DNA from: Streptomyces rubradiris
GTDB taxonomy: Bacteria; Actinomycetota; Actinomycetes; Streptomycetales; Streptomycetaceae
Assembly (NCBI RefSeq): GCF_016860525.1
Contig: NZ_BNEA01000015.1
Coordinates: 1,860,001 to 1,924,000, forward strand
Direction of reading: 5' to 3'
Length of the DNA stretch: 64,000 bases
Part shown: positions 43,200 through 52,336 of the stretch, piece after piece
Layout of the letters: every line of letters begins with the position of its first letter
Position numbering within the stretch: the first letter of the stretch is position 1
Notes under the pieces: model-generated
The model's input: the letters and a program-made list of their open reading frames with translations, nothing else
The model's database searches: none
What the model was told of the DNA's origin: nothing
Translations under genes and position numbers: made by a program

Positions 43200-43958
43200 A
43201 TGCAGCGATTCACGAACAAGACGGCCTTGATCACCGGCGGGACCAGCGGCATGGGCCTCGCCACGGCGCGGCGGCTCCTGGACGAGGGCGCCTACGTCGT
43301 CATCACCGGACGTGACCGGGCGCGCCTGGACGCGGCGGTCGCCCGGCTCGACGCGGTGGACGACCGGGTGCTCGCCGTCCGGGCCGACGTGGCCTCCCTG
43401 TCCGACCTCGACGCGCTGATGCGCCGGATCGAGACCTGGCGCGGCACCCTGGACGCGGTCTTCGCCAACGCCGGGACCGGCGTTTTCAAGCCGACCACGG
43501 AGATCACCGAGGAGGACTTCGACCGGACCGTCGACGTCAACTTCAAGGGCGTCTTCTTCACCGTGCAGAAGGCACTGCGGCTGATGCCGCGCGGTGGCGC
43601 CGTCGTCATCAACGCCTCCTGGACCCTGCACCGCGGGCTGCCCGTCGCATCGGTCTACTCCGCCGGCAAGGCGGCGGTGCACAACCTCGCCCGCACGCTG
43701 GGCTCCGACCTGGCCGCTCGCGGTATCCGCGTCAACTCCGTCAGCCCCGGTTACATCGACACGGCGATGTGGCGGGAGGCCAACCCGCACCCGGACGCCG
43801 AAGCCCGCGACTCGGCCCTGGTGCCGCTCGGTTCGCTCGGTCACCCCGACGACGTCGCCGCGGCCGTCGCCTTCCTGGCCTCCGACGACGCCGCGTACAT
43901 CACCGGTCAGGATCTGGTCGTCGACGGCGGCCTCGTCGGATCGGTGCCGGCCGCATGA
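43200..43958 (+). CDS. Short-chain dehydrogenase/reductase
   Basis: A 252-residue classical SDR. The cofactor site is TALITGGTSGMGLATARRL (TGxxxGxG at about residues 12-19), NAG at NAGTGVFKP, the catalytic Ser in INASWTLHRG and the YxxxK motif in VYSAGKAAVHNLARTLGSDL. RINVNSVSPG-type SVSPGYIDTAMW follows. The substrate is unknown. Its stop overlaps the start of the MFS gene (ATGA), and the XRE regulator lies upstream, so the three form a unit. Confidence 0.93.
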   Translation: MQRFTNKTALITGGTSGMGLATARRLLDEGAYVVITGRDRARLDAAVARLDAVDDRVLAVRADVASLSDLDALMRRIETWRGTLDAVFANAGTGVFKPTTEITEEDFDRTVDVNFKGVFFTVQKALRLMPRGGAVVINASWTLHRGLPVASVYSAGKAAVHNLARTLGSDLAARGIRVNSVSPGYIDTAMWREANPHPDAEARDSALVPLGSLGHPDDVAAAVAFLASDDAAYITGQDLVVDGGLVGSVPAA

Positions 43959-45526
43959 GCGCGGCGCAGGACACCCTGCCCCGGCGGGCGGACGCGCGAC
44001 GGGGAGCGGCGGCCGTGCTGGTCGCCGTCCTCCTGGCCCTGCTGGTGCTGCCGACATCGGTGACCGGCTCGGGCGTGGCGCTGCCGGCCATCGGGCGGGA
44101 CAGCGGCGCGTCGCTCGCGGCGTCGCAATGGGTGGTGCACGGCTACAACCTCACCTTCGCCGGCTTGCTGCTGGCCTGCGGCTCGCTGGCCGACCGCTGG
44201 GGCAGGCGGAGGGTGTTCGGCGGGGGTGCCGCCCTCTTCACGGTGGCGTCCGCGGTGAGCGCGGCGGCACCCGGCATCCTGGTGCTCGACCTGGCGCGTG
44301 CCCTGGCCGGGGTCGGCGCGGCCGCGCTGCTGACCAGTGGCAGTTCCCTGATCGGCGAGACGTTCGACGGCCGGGCACGCGGCCGCGCGTTCGGGGCGGT
44401 CGGCATCACGACGGGCGCCGGGCTCGCGCTCGGCGCGATGGTGGCCGGGGCGGTGACCGACACCCTCGGCTGGCGCGCCTTCTTCGGGCTGCACGCGGTG
44501 CTCATGGCCCTGGTGTGGTGCACGGTGCCCCTCCTGCCCCGGGGTGACGCGGACGGCCCCCGCCCGGCCGGGGCCGACTGGCCCGGTACCGCCACCTTCT
44601 CCGGCGGGCTGTTCCTGCTGACGCTCGGCACGGTGGAGGGGCCCCAACGGGGCTGGGGCAGCGGCGAGGTGCTGGGCCTGCTGGCCGGATCGGTGGTGCT
44701 GCTCGCGGCCTTCGCACTGGTGGAGTCGCGGGTACGGCATCCGATGCTGGACCTGCGCCTGCTGCGCAACGGCCGGTTCATGGCGCTGTGCCTGATACCC
44801 GTCGTGGCCACCTTGTCGTTCGTGATCCTGCTGCCCCTGCTTCCCAACTACCTCGTGGTGGCGGGCGGTTACTCCAGTCGTGCGGCGGGCGGCGTCATGC
44901 TGCTGATGACACTGCCGATCCTGGTGGGCCCGCTGCTGGCGACCTGGCTGCTGCGGCGCGGACTGGCGCTGCGGGGCGTGTTCGGGCTGAGCCTGCTGTG
45001 TCTGACCGTGGGGGTGGGGTGGCTCGCCTCCGCGCTCGAACCGGGGCTGACACCCGGGGCACTGGCCGGCCCCCTGATCACCCTGGGGGTCGGGCTGGGC
45101 CTCAACTTCGGGCTGGTGGACGGGGCGGTCCTGGACGTGGTGGCGCCCGAGACCACCGGCGCGGCCGCGGGCTTCCTCAACACCCTGCGGCTCGGCAGCG
45201 AGGCCCTGGCGATCGCCGCCGCGAGCGCCGCCCTCGTCAACCTCGTACGAAAGCCCTTCGACACGGGGCTGAAGGGGTTCCCGTCGTACGACGGCGGCTC
45301 GGGCACCCTCGCCAACAGCGTCAACGCCGGGGATCTCGCCGGCCCGCTCGCCGGGCTGCCCGCCCCCGCGCGGCCCGGCTTCACCTCCCTCGTGACCCAC
45401 GGCCTCACCGACGCCTGGCAGACGGTGCTGTGGACGAGCACGGCCGGGTGCGCGGTGCTCTCGGTCGTGATCTGCCTCCTGCTGGGCGGACGCGAACGGG
45501 GTTCGACGGCTCCCCCGGAGGTGTGA
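43955..45526 (+). CDS. MFS multidrug exporter (DHA2-like)
   Basis: A 523-residue transporter with 14 helices. Motif A is SLADRWGRRRVFGGGAALFTVASA; the N-terminal TSVTGSGVALPAIGRDSGASLAASQWVVHGYNLTFAGLLLACG is characteristic of the EmrB/QacA group. The last loop carries a Gly-rich insertion (KGFPSYDGGSGTLANSVNAGDLAGPL). Coupling with the SDR gene (4-bp overlap) suggests that a small molecule is both reduced and exported under control of the XRE protein. Confidence 0.9.
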   Translation: MSAAQDTLPRRADARRGAAAVLVAVLLALLVLPTSVTGSGVALPAIGRDSGASLAASQWVVHGYNLTFAGLLLACGSLADRWGRRRVFGGGAALFTVASAVSAAAPGILVLDLARALAGVGAAALLTSGSSLIGETFDGRARGRAFGAVGITTGAGLALGAMVAGAVTDTLGWRAFFGLHAVLMALVWCTVPLLPRGDADGPRPAGADWPGTATFSGGLFLLTLGTVEGPQRGWGSGEVLGLLAGSVVLLAAFALVESRVRHPMLDLRLLRNGRFMALCLIPVVATLSFVILLPLLPNYLVVAGGYSSRAAGGVMLLMTLPILVGPLLATWLLRRGLALRGVFGLSLLCLTVGVGWLASALEPGLTPGALAGPLITLGVGLGLNFGLVDGAVLDVVAPETTGAAAGFLNTLRLGSEALAIAAASAALVNLVRKPFDTGLKGFPSYDGGSGTLANSVNAGDLAGPLAGLPAPARPGFTSLVTHGLTDAWQTVLWTSTAGCAVLSVVICLLLGGRERGSTAPPEV

Positions 45527-45562
45527 CGTTCACCGCTCCCCCGTACAGGGCTGTGCAGCCAC

Positions 45563-45601
45563 GTTACTCATAAGTAGCATGGGGCTGAGCGCGCGCTCAG
45601 C
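45563..45601 (+). promoter_or_regulatory. Inverted repeats in the fadAB promoter region
   Basis: GTTACTCATAAGTAGC at 45563-45578 has TACT/AGTA arms, and GCTGAGCGCGCGCTCAGC at 45584-45601 is a perfect 18-bp palindrome. Both are within 80 bp of the fadA start. TTACT...AGTA-type repeats occur in TetR-type fatty-acid operators of actinobacteria; the assignment here is by likeness. One is a probable operator; the GC-rich palindrome could also form a hairpin in the leader. Confidence 0.5.
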
Positions 45602-45642
45602 GCAACGCAGCAGTGCCATCCCGCATCTGGAGGAGAGCCATC

Positions 45643-46860
45643 GTGCCTCGTACCGTCAGGGACGTCGTCTTCGTCGACGGCGTCCGCACCCCGTTCGGCA
45701 AGGCGGGCCCGAAGGGCATCTACCACGAGACCCGCGCCGACGACCTCGTCGTGAAGGCGATCCGGGAGCTGCTGCGCCGCAACCCCGGCCTGGACCCGAA
45801 GAAGATCGACGAGGTCGCCATCGCCGCGACCACGCAGATCGGCGACCAGGGCCTGACCCTCGGCCGCACGGCCGGCATCCTCGCGGGCCTGCCGCAGTCC
45901 GTGCCCGGCTACTCGATCGACCGCATGTGCGCCGGCGCGCTGACCGCCGTGACCACCACCGCCGGTTCGATCGCGTTCGGTGCCTACGACGCCGTCATCG
46001 CCGGCGGTGTCGAGCACATGGGCCGGCACCCGATGGGCGAGGGCGTCGACCCCAACCCGCGGTTCGTCTCCGAGAAGCTGGTCGACGAGTCCGCCCTCTT
46101 CATGGGCATGACCGCGGAGAACCTGCACGACCGGTACCCGACGATCACCAAGCTGCGCGCCGACGAGTACGCGGTGCGCTCGCAGGAGAAGGCCGCCAAG
46201 GCGTACGCCAACGGCAAGATCCAGGCCGACCTGGTGCCGATCTCGGTGCGCCGCACCAACCCGGAGGGCGGCGAGACCGGCTGGGGCCTGGTCACCGCCG
46301 ACGAGCCGATGCGCCCGGGCACCACGCTGGAGAACCTGGCGAACCTGAAGACGCCGTTCCGCGTGCACGGCCGGGTCACCGCGGGCAACGCGGCCGGGCT
46401 GAACGACGGCGCCACCGCGTCGATCATCGCGAGCGAGGACTTCGCCCGCGAGAACGGCCTGCCGGTCAAGATGCGCCTGGTGTCGTACGCCTTCGCGGGC
46501 GTCGAGCCGGAGGTCATGGGCTACGGCCCGATCCCGGCCACGGAGAAGGCCCTCGCCAAGGCGGGCCTGTCCATCTCCGACATCGGCCTGTTCGAGATCA
46601 ACGAGGCCTTCGCCGTCCAGGTCCTGGCCTTCCTGGAGCACTACGGCATCGCCGACGACGACGCGCGCGTCAACCAGTACGGCGGCGCCATCGCCTTCGG
46701 CCACCCGCTGGCCTCCTCCGGCGTCCGGCTGATGACGCAGCTGGCCCGCCAGTTCGAGGAGCAGCCGCACGTCCGCTACGGCCTGACCACCATGTGCGTC
46801 GGCTTCGGCATGGGCGCGACGGTCATCTGGGAGAACCCGCACTTCGAGGGGGACAAGTGA
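45643..46860 (+). CDS. fadA: Acetyl-CoA C-acyltransferase (3-ketoacyl-CoA thiolase)
   Basis: A 405-residue thiolase, last enzyme of beta-oxidation, releasing acetyl-CoA from 3-ketoacyl-CoA. The nucleophile Cys is about residue 96 in RMCAGALTA, the catalytic His near 354 in GGAIAFGHPLASSGVRL and the second Cys near 385 in TMCVGFGMG. The GTG at 45643 is preceded by GGAGGAG. Its stop overlaps the fadB start (GTGA), as expected for the two subunits of the multienzyme complex. Confidence 0.96.
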   Translation: MPRTVRDVVFVDGVRTPFGKAGPKGIYHETRADDLVVKAIRELLRRNPGLDPKKIDEVAIAATTQIGDQGLTLGRTAGILAGLPQSVPGYSIDRMCAGALTAVTTTAGSIAFGAYDAVIAGGVEHMGRHPMGEGVDPNPRFVSEKLVDESALFMGMTAENLHDRYPTITKLRADEYAVRSQEKAAKAYANGKIQADLVPISVRRTNPEGGETGWGLVTADEPMRPGTTLENLANLKTPFRVHGRVTAGNAAGLNDGATASIIASEDFARENGLPVKMRLVSYAFAGVEPEVMGYGPIPATEKALAKAGLSISDIGLFEINEAFAVQVLAFLEHYGIADDDARVNQYGGAIAFGHPLASSGVRLMTQLARQFEEQPHVRYGLTTMCVGFGMGATVIWENPHFEGDK

Positions 46861-48986
46861 GCACCACCGCCGAGCTTCTGCAGCAGGCCTCGGACCTGTT
46901 CCCCGACGAGGTCGTCACCAGCGCGCACGTACGCCACTTCGACCTGCCCTTCGGCGCGGGCCGGTTCGCGCTGATCACGCTGGACAACGGCCTGGACCAC
47001 ACCAAGCCGACCACCTTCGGCCCGGCCTCGCTGGCGAACCTGAACACCGCCATCGACCAGGTCGAGAAGGAGGCGGCCGAGGGCGCGATCGTCGGTGCCG
47101 GCATCACCGGCAAGCCGTTCATCTTCGCCGTCGGCGCCGACCTCAAGGGCGTCGAGCTGCTGAAGGAACACGAGCACGCGCTCGCCATCGGCAAGGGCGG
47201 CCACGAGGTCTTCAAGCGACTGTCGAAGCTGGCCGTGCCGACCTTCGCGTACTACAACGGCGCGGCCATGGGCGGCGGCGTCGAGGTCGGTCTGCACTGC
47301 TCCTACCGGACCGTCTCCAAGGCGATCCCGGCGTTCTCGCTGCCCGAGGTCTTCCTCGGCCTGGTCCCCGGCTGGGGCGGCTGCACCCTGCTGCCGAACC
47401 TGATCGGCGCCGACAAGGCCGTCTCGGTCATCATCGAGAACTCGCTGAACCAGAACAAGCAGCTCAAGGGGCAGCAGGTCTTCGACCTCGGGATCGCCGA
47501 CGCGATCTTCGAGGGCGCCGACTTCCTGGAGCAGTCCCTGATCTGGACGGCCCAGGTCCTCAAGGGCGACATCACCGTGGAGCGCCCGGTGATCGACCGC
47601 GGTGAGGCCTGGGACCAGGCCGTCGCCAAGGGCCGGTTCATCGCCGACGGCAAGGTGCACGGCGCGGCCCCGGCCGCCTACCGCGCCCTGGACATCATCG
47701 CCGCCGCCAAGGACGGCGACCTCCAGCAGGGCTTCGACGCCGAGGACCAGGCCCTCGCCGACCTGATCATGGGCGGTGAACTGCGCGCCGGCATCTACGC
47801 GTTCAACCTCGTCCAGAAGCGCGGCAAGCGTCCGGCCGGCGCCCCGGACAAGAACCTGGCCCGCCCGGTCACCAAGGTCGGTGTCGTCGGCGCCGGTCTG
47901 ATGGCCTCCCAGCTCGCCCTGCTGTTCCTGCGCCGCCTGGAGGTGCCGGTCGTGCTGACCGACATCGACCAGGAGCGCGTCGACAAGGGCGTTGCTTACG
48001 TCCACGCCGAGATCGACAAGCTGCTCGCCAAGGGCCGCGTCAACCAGGACAAGGCCAACCGCCTCAAGGCGCTGGTCACCGGTGTCCTGGACAAGGCCGA
48101 GGGCTTCGCGGACGCGGACTTCGTCATCGAAGCCGTGTTCGAGGAGATCGGCGTCAAGCAGCAGGTGTTCGCGGAGGTCGAGGCGGTCGCCCCGGCGCAC
48201 GCCATCCTCGCCACCAACACCTCCTCGCTGTCCGTGACGGAGATGGCGTCGAAGCTGAAGCACCCCGAGCGGGTCGTCGGCTTCCACTTCTTCAACCCGG
48301 TGGCCGTCCTGCCGCTGCTGGAGATCGTCCGCGGCGAGCAGACCGACGACGCCTCCCTCGCGACCGCGTTCGCCGTCGCCAAGAAGCTGAAGAAGACCGC
48401 GGTGCTGGTCAAGGACGCCCCGGCGTTCGTCGTGAACCGCATCCTGACCCGCTTCATGGGCGAGATCCAGAACGTCATCGACGAGGGCACCCCGGTCGAG
48501 GTCGCCGAGAAGGCCGTCGAGCCGCTCGGCCTGCCGATGTCCCCGCTGGTGCTGCTGGAGCTGGTCGGCCCCGCGATCGGCCTGCACGTCTCCGAGACGC
48601 TGCACGGCGCGTTCCCGGACCGCTTCAAGGTCTCCCCGAACCTCAAGGCGGTCGTCGAGGCCGGCAAGCGCGGCTTCTACGTCTACGACAGCGGCAAGCC
48701 GGAGCTGGACCCGGAGGTCGCCGCGCTGCTCAAGCAGGGCGACACGGTCCTGACCGAGGAGCAGGTGCGGGCGCGGGTGCTGGACGCGGTGGCGCAGGAG
48801 ATCGGGCTCATGCTCGACGAGGGCGTCGTCGCCGAGGCCCAGGACATCGACCTGTGCCTGATCACGGGCGCCGGCTGGCCCTTCCACCTGGGCGGCGTCA
48901 CGCCGTACCTGGACCGCGAGGGCGTCTCCGAGCGGGTGAACGGCAAGAAGTTCCTGGCCCCGGGCGTGGCGAGCGTCCCGGCGTAA
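46857..48986 (+). CDS. fadB: Fatty-acid oxidation complex alpha subunit (enoyl-CoA hydratase/3-hydroxyacyl-CoA dehydrogenase)
   Basis: A 709-residue bifunctional protein. The N-terminal crotonase domain shows NGAAMGGGVEVGLHCSYR and LPEVFLGLVPGWGGCTLLPNLIG, with the two oxyanion loops and catalytic Glu positions. The dehydrogenase half begins at about residue 330 with VGVVGAGLMASQLALLFLRR (NAD motif GxGxxA) and contains HFFNPVAVLPLLEIVRG with its catalytic His. The C-terminal domain is complete. It forms the beta-oxidation complex with FadA. Codon bias is very strong (almost all G/C third positions), which fits high expression. A terminator follows 16 bp after the stop. Confidence 0.96.
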   Translation: MSTTAELLQQASDLFPDEVVTSAHVRHFDLPFGAGRFALITLDNGLDHTKPTTFGPASLANLNTAIDQVEKEAAEGAIVGAGITGKPFIFAVGADLKGVELLKEHEHALAIGKGGHEVFKRLSKLAVPTFAYYNGAAMGGGVEVGLHCSYRTVSKAIPAFSLPEVFLGLVPGWGGCTLLPNLIGADKAVSVIIENSLNQNKQLKGQQVFDLGIADAIFEGADFLEQSLIWTAQVLKGDITVERPVIDRGEAWDQAVAKGRFIADGKVHGAAPAAYRALDIIAAAKDGDLQQGFDAEDQALADLIMGGELRAGIYAFNLVQKRGKRPAGAPDKNLARPVTKVGVVGAGLMASQLALLFLRRLEVPVVLTDIDQERVDKGVAYVHAEIDKLLAKGRVNQDKANRLKALVTGVLDKAEGFADADFVIEAVFEEIGVKQQVFAEVEAVAPAHAILATNTSSLSVTEMASKLKHPERVVGFHFFNPVAVLPLLEIVRGEQTDDASLATAFAVAKKLKKTAVLVKDAPAFVVNRILTRFMGEIQNVIDEGTPVEVAEKAVEPLGLPMSPLVLLELVGPAIGLHVSETLHGAFPDRFKVSPNLKAVVEAGKRGFYVYDSGKPELDPEVAALLKQGDTVLTEEQVRARVLDAVAQEIGLMLDEGVVAEAQDIDLCLITGAGWPFHLGGVTPYLDREGVSERVNGKKFLAPGVASVPA

Positions 48987-49002
48987 CCCCGTACGACGTG
49001 TG

Positions 49003-49030
49003 AAGGGCCCCCGCCTCGGCGGGGGCCCTT
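49003..49030. terminator. Bidirectional terminator between fadB and the next gene
   Basis: AAGGGCCCCCGCC and its full complement form a 13-bp stem around TC, ending in TT. It lies between the fadB stop (48986) and the convergent stop (49039). Confidence 0.85.
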
Positions 49031-49038
49031 CCGCGTGC

Positions 49039-50055
49039 TCAGGCTTGCCGCCACGCCTCCAGCGCCAGTCCCGGCTCGTCCTTGCGGCGGGTCAGCAGGA
49101 GCTGTCCCGTCGAGGGGGACAGCGTGGCCGCCACCACCCGGCCGGTCTCGTCCGTCGCGAGGGACACCAGCGCGTCCAGCGGCAGTTCGGGGCCCGACTC
49201 GGTCCACCACGCCCCCGCCGACTCCTGCTCGGTCGGATAGGCGGCGAAGGCGACCCGGCGGCTCGCCGTCCGCTGGGCCAGCAGCGTGCAGTCGTAGCCG
49301 TCCAGCTCGCAGCGGACCGCCGAGACCGGGCCGGGGCCCGCCGCGGGCAGCAGCGTGGCCGGCTTGCCGCCGGGCCGCCAGGCGCACAGGGTGTCGTCGG
49401 CGTCGGTGTAGAAGACCGTCGTGCTGTCCGGGGAGGTGACCAGGGCGCGCAGGGTGCCCGGACGGACCGGGGTGGTGAGGGACTCCTGGAGCACGGGCAC
49501 GGCGCCCGGCGACTCCTGACGCCAGTACAGCAGGCCCTGCGGGACGGCCGCGTACAGCTCCACCGTGCCGGACGCCGTGGTGACCGCGGCCGGCTGGTCG
49601 TGCACCTCGCTGCCCCCCAGGTCCCGCCAGGGGCCCCAGCCGCCCTTCTCCTTCTGGCCGAGCATGCTCACGCCGCCGCCCTTGTTCCGGACGAACACGT
49701 GGGCGCGGCCTTGCGCGTCGACCGTGACCGCGGGGGTGCCGGTGCGCTCGCCGGTCTTGTCCGGGTGGCCGATCGGCTGCCAGTCCAGGGCGGCCAGGTG
49801 CGGGCGGAAGTGCGTGGAGTGCACCAGGCCGGACTCGCCCTTGACGGTGGGCCGCCAGGAGACCAGGTGGGCATAGCGGTCGGTGCCCTGGCCGATCGCC
49901 AGGACGGGGTGCAGTTTCTGGTCGCCGCCCATCCTGCGGGGGGCGGACCAGGGGCCGCCGGGGCCGCGCTCCGCCCGGCACAGGACGGCGTCGCCCGACA
50001 GCTGGTACACACTGAGCCGGCCGTCTCGGCCGCGAAGGAGCCAGTCGCCGTTCAC
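49039..50055 (-). CDS. Putative beta-propeller/lectin-like protein
   Basis: A 338-residue protein of repeated strand pairs rather than a known enzyme. Motifs such as VLCRAERGPGGPWSAPRRMGG, AGRAHVFVRNKGGG, WGPWRDLGG and TVELYAAVPQGLLYWRQE recur at about 45-residue spacing, with the W-S/G-PWR pattern typical of PLL/fucose-binding or WD-like propeller blades. No signal peptide is visible at the N-terminus (MNGDWLLRGRDGRLS). I recall orthologues next to fadB in Streptomyces. Role unknown; propellers usually bind partners or sugars. Confidence 0.75.
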   Translation of the reverse strand: MNGDWLLRGRDGRLSVYQLSGDAVLCRAERGPGGPWSAPRRMGGDQKLHPVLAIGQGTDRYAHLVSWRPTVKGESGLVHSTHFRPHLAALDWQPIGHPDKTGERTGTPAVTVDAQGRAHVFVRNKGGGVSMLGQKEKGGWGPWRDLGGSEVHDQPAAVTTASGTVELYAAVPQGLLYWRQESPGAVPVLQESLTTPVRPGTLRALVTSPDSTTVFYTDADDTLCAWRPGGKPATLLPAAGPGPVSAVRCELDGYDCTLLAQRTASRRVAFAAYPTEQESAGAWWTESGPELPLDALVSLATDETGRVVAATLSPSTGQLLLTRRKDEPGLALEAWRQA

Positions 50056-50128
50056 CGGTTCACTTTAAGCCGCCCCGTACCGGTCACGGGGCACGGCCCC
50101 CGGGGTCGGGCCATGGGACCCTTGCGGT

Positions 50129-50521
50129 ATGACCGGTCCCCTCGACACCCCGCCCTCCCCCACCCCGCCGCTCGTCATCGTGGACGGCGCGAACGTCGTC
50201 GGGTCGCGGCCCGACGGCTGGTGGAAGGACCGCAGGGGGGCGGCCGAGCGGCTGCGGGACCGGTTGGCGGGCGAGGGCCTGCCCGGGCACCCGGGGCCGG
50301 TGGAGATCGTGCTCGTGGTCGAGGGCGCGGCCCGGGGCGTGGCCTCGGTGCCGGGCGTACGGGTGGAGTCGGCGCCGGGCAGCGGGGACGACCGCGTCGT
50401 GGAACTGGCCGCCGCCAGCCCCGGCCGCCCCCGCCTGGTGGTGACCGCCGACCGCGAGCTGCGCCGCCGGGTGACCGAACTGGGCGCGCGGGTGGCGGGA
50501 CCGCGTACGGTCCTGGGCTGA
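50129..50521 (+). CDS. NYN (PIN-like) domain protein
   Basis: A 130-residue single-domain protein. It reads LVIVDGANVVGSRPDGWWKDR at about residues 15-35, then VEIVLVVEGAARG, SGDDRVVELAAA and RLVVTADRELRRRV. Asp19 with Asn22, Asp86/87 and Asp107 form the acidic set of NYN/YacP-type metal-dependent nuclease folds. It is a likely RNA-processing enzyme or RNA-binding protein, though it is often annotated loosely as NTP pyrophosphohydrolase. Divergent from the propeller gene, with 73 bp between starts. Confidence 0.8.
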   Translation: MTGPLDTPPSPTPPLVIVDGANVVGSRPDGWWKDRRGAAERLRDRLAGEGLPGHPGPVEIVLVVEGAARGVASVPGVRVESAPGSGDDRVVELAAASPGRPRLVVTADRELRRRVTELGARVAGPRTVLG

Positions 50522-50789
50522 GCCACACCGACGGCGGCCCCGGCCGGCCGCCGGAATGCGCTGCCACCGAAGCCCCGACGGCCGGCGGGGGCCGCGCACC
50601 GGGAACCGCAGCCGCCACGACGCTCCGCGGGGCCGGTCGCCGAGTGCCACCCCGCCACGCACCACACCCGGCCCCCGCCGGGCCCCCGCGCCACGCGAGT
50701 CACGGCCGACGGGGCCCACAGCCCACCCCGACGGCCGACGGGAGCCGCGCGCCGGGAGTCGGCCCGCCCTGCGCCGCGCCGCGTGCCCG

Positions 50790-52265
50790 CTACGATTCCG
50801 CGCCCGGCCGTGCCGTCGCGCGGGCGTACAGGACCGCGCCGTCCACGCGGGCGACCTCCGTGTAGTCGCTCGCGAGCAGGCGGCGCAGGGTGGGCAGGCG
50901 GGCGGGGGCGTACGGCTTGCCGCGGGAGTCGTCGGCGATCAGGGCGGGGGCGTGCGCCGCCAGCTCCCGGCGGAAGACGGACCAGGCGCCGGGCACGGCG
51001 TACGCCTCGCCGACCCGGGAGCCGTCCCGGCCGCCGCTGTAGTTGGTGAGCAGCCCCGCGGTGAGGTAGCGGGTGGCGGGGGTGCGGCCGGCCAGCCAGT
51101 ACGTCTCGGGGTGCATCCCCCACACCAGGACCCGGTCGCCGGGTGCCGTGCGGTGGGCGAGGGCCGCCGCCAGCCGCTCGGCGTGCGCGAGTTCGGGGCG
51201 CGGGGCGACGAGGCCCCAGCCGACGAAGAGGGCGCAGGCGCAGCAGGAGGTGAGGACGGCGGCCAGGCGCCGCTGCCCGGGCCGGGTGTGCAGCGCGGCG
51301 GTGGCCAGCAGGGCGAGCGGCGGGAGGAGTTGCAGGTAGTAGTGGCCGAAGAAGTGGCAGCCGAGGGTCACGGCGACGGCCGAGGAGGCGAGCCACAGCC
51401 ACAGCCAGGGCCACGGCTCGGCCGCCCGGGCGCGGGCGTCGCGCAAGGCCCGCGCGACCGGCGCCAGCAGCCCCGCCGAGGCCGCCGCGACAAGCGCGGT
51501 GTTGGCCAGGGCGCGGCCGAGGACGTGGGTCACGGAGCCGGAGACGGTGGCGTAGGCGGCGGAGCCGGTCACCGTCCAGAACACGAAGCCGCCGGGGTCC
51601 GTCAGCAGCGCGGCGCCGAGCACGGGGGCGGCGCACCCGGCCGCGAGCCGGGGCAGGCCCGCCCGGACGGCGCCGCGCCGGTGGAGCAGCCAGAGCACCG
51701 GCAGCAGGACGGCACCGCCGGTCTGCTTGGTCAGGAACGCGGCGGCGACGGCGGTGCCGGCCGCGCCCCAGCGGCCCCGGTCCGCGCACCACACGGCGGC
51801 GGCCGTCCAGGGCAGCATGAACACCTCGAAACCGGCGGCCTGCGCGTCCTCCGGGTTGAGCCCCACCGACACCAGCAGATACAGCACCCCGGCGGTGCGA
51901 CCCGCCTTGTCGCCCCAGTGGCGGCGGGCCAGGGAGGCCAGCAGCACGGCGGTGAGCAGCTGGGCGAGGACGGCGAGGATCCGCAGCGGGGTCAGGGAGC
52001 CGGAGCCGCACAGCGCGAACGCGGCCTCGTACAGCCAGGGCAGCAGCGGCGGTTTGCGGTCCACCACCGTGTCGTAGAGCTGCCCGCCCTGGGCCAGCAG
52101 CCGGGCTTCGACGGCGAGGTAGCCCTCGTCGGGGTTCCACAGCGGGCGGACGAAGGAGGGGATGCGGGTGACGCAGGCCAGCGCGGCCAGCAGGGGCAGC
52201 AGCCGCCCCCAGTACGCCGTCCGGGTGATCGCGGTCCGGGCGGGGGCGAGTGGGGCGGCGAGCAT
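50790..52265 (-). CDS. Membrane glycosyltransferase (GT-C/ArnT-like)
   Basis: A 491-residue polytopic membrane protein with about ten helices. The first outer loop holds RPLWNPDEGYLAVEARLLAQGGQLYDTVVDRKPPLLPWLYE, an aspartate-glutamate pair typical of GT-C enzymes that use polyprenyl-phosphate sugars, plus FLTKQTGG and GHYYLQLLPPLALLA. A soluble C-terminal part follows at about residue 390. It would add a sugar to a cell-envelope molecule on the outer face. The donor and acceptor are unknown. The frame stays open far upstream, but MLAAPLAPARTAITRT is the natural start. Confidence 0.82.
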   Translation of the reverse strand: MLAAPLAPARTAITRTAYWGRLLPLLAALACVTRIPSFVRPLWNPDEGYLAVEARLLAQGGQLYDTVVDRKPPLLPWLYEAAFALCGSGSLTPLRILAVLAQLLTAVLLASLARRHWGDKAGRTAGVLYLLVSVGLNPEDAQAAGFEVFMLPWTAAAVWCADRGRWGAAGTAVAAAFLTKQTGGAVLLPVLWLLHRRGAVRAGLPRLAAGCAAPVLGAALLTDPGGFVFWTVTGSAAYATVSGSVTHVLGRALANTALVAAASAGLLAPVARALRDARARAAEPWPWLWLWLASSAVAVTLGCHFFGHYYLQLLPPLALLATAALHTRPGQRRLAAVLTSCCACALFVGWGLVAPRPELAHAERLAAALAHRTAPGDRVLVWGMHPETYWLAGRTPATRYLTAGLLTNYSGGRDGSRVGEAYAVPGAWSVFRRELAAHAPALIADDSRGKPYAPARLPTLRRLLASDYTEVARVDGAVLYARATARPGAES

Positions 52266-52336
52266 GGGCAGCACGCTATCCGGACCCCTGGCGCCGAGTG
52301 CCACAGGACGTGCGGGGCCGGGAGTGTCGCCGCCGG

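Noticed and set aside
46776..48887. 703-residue minus-strand open frame under fadB
   Set aside because: Exact shadow of fadB, whose two domains are complete and strongly codon-biased.
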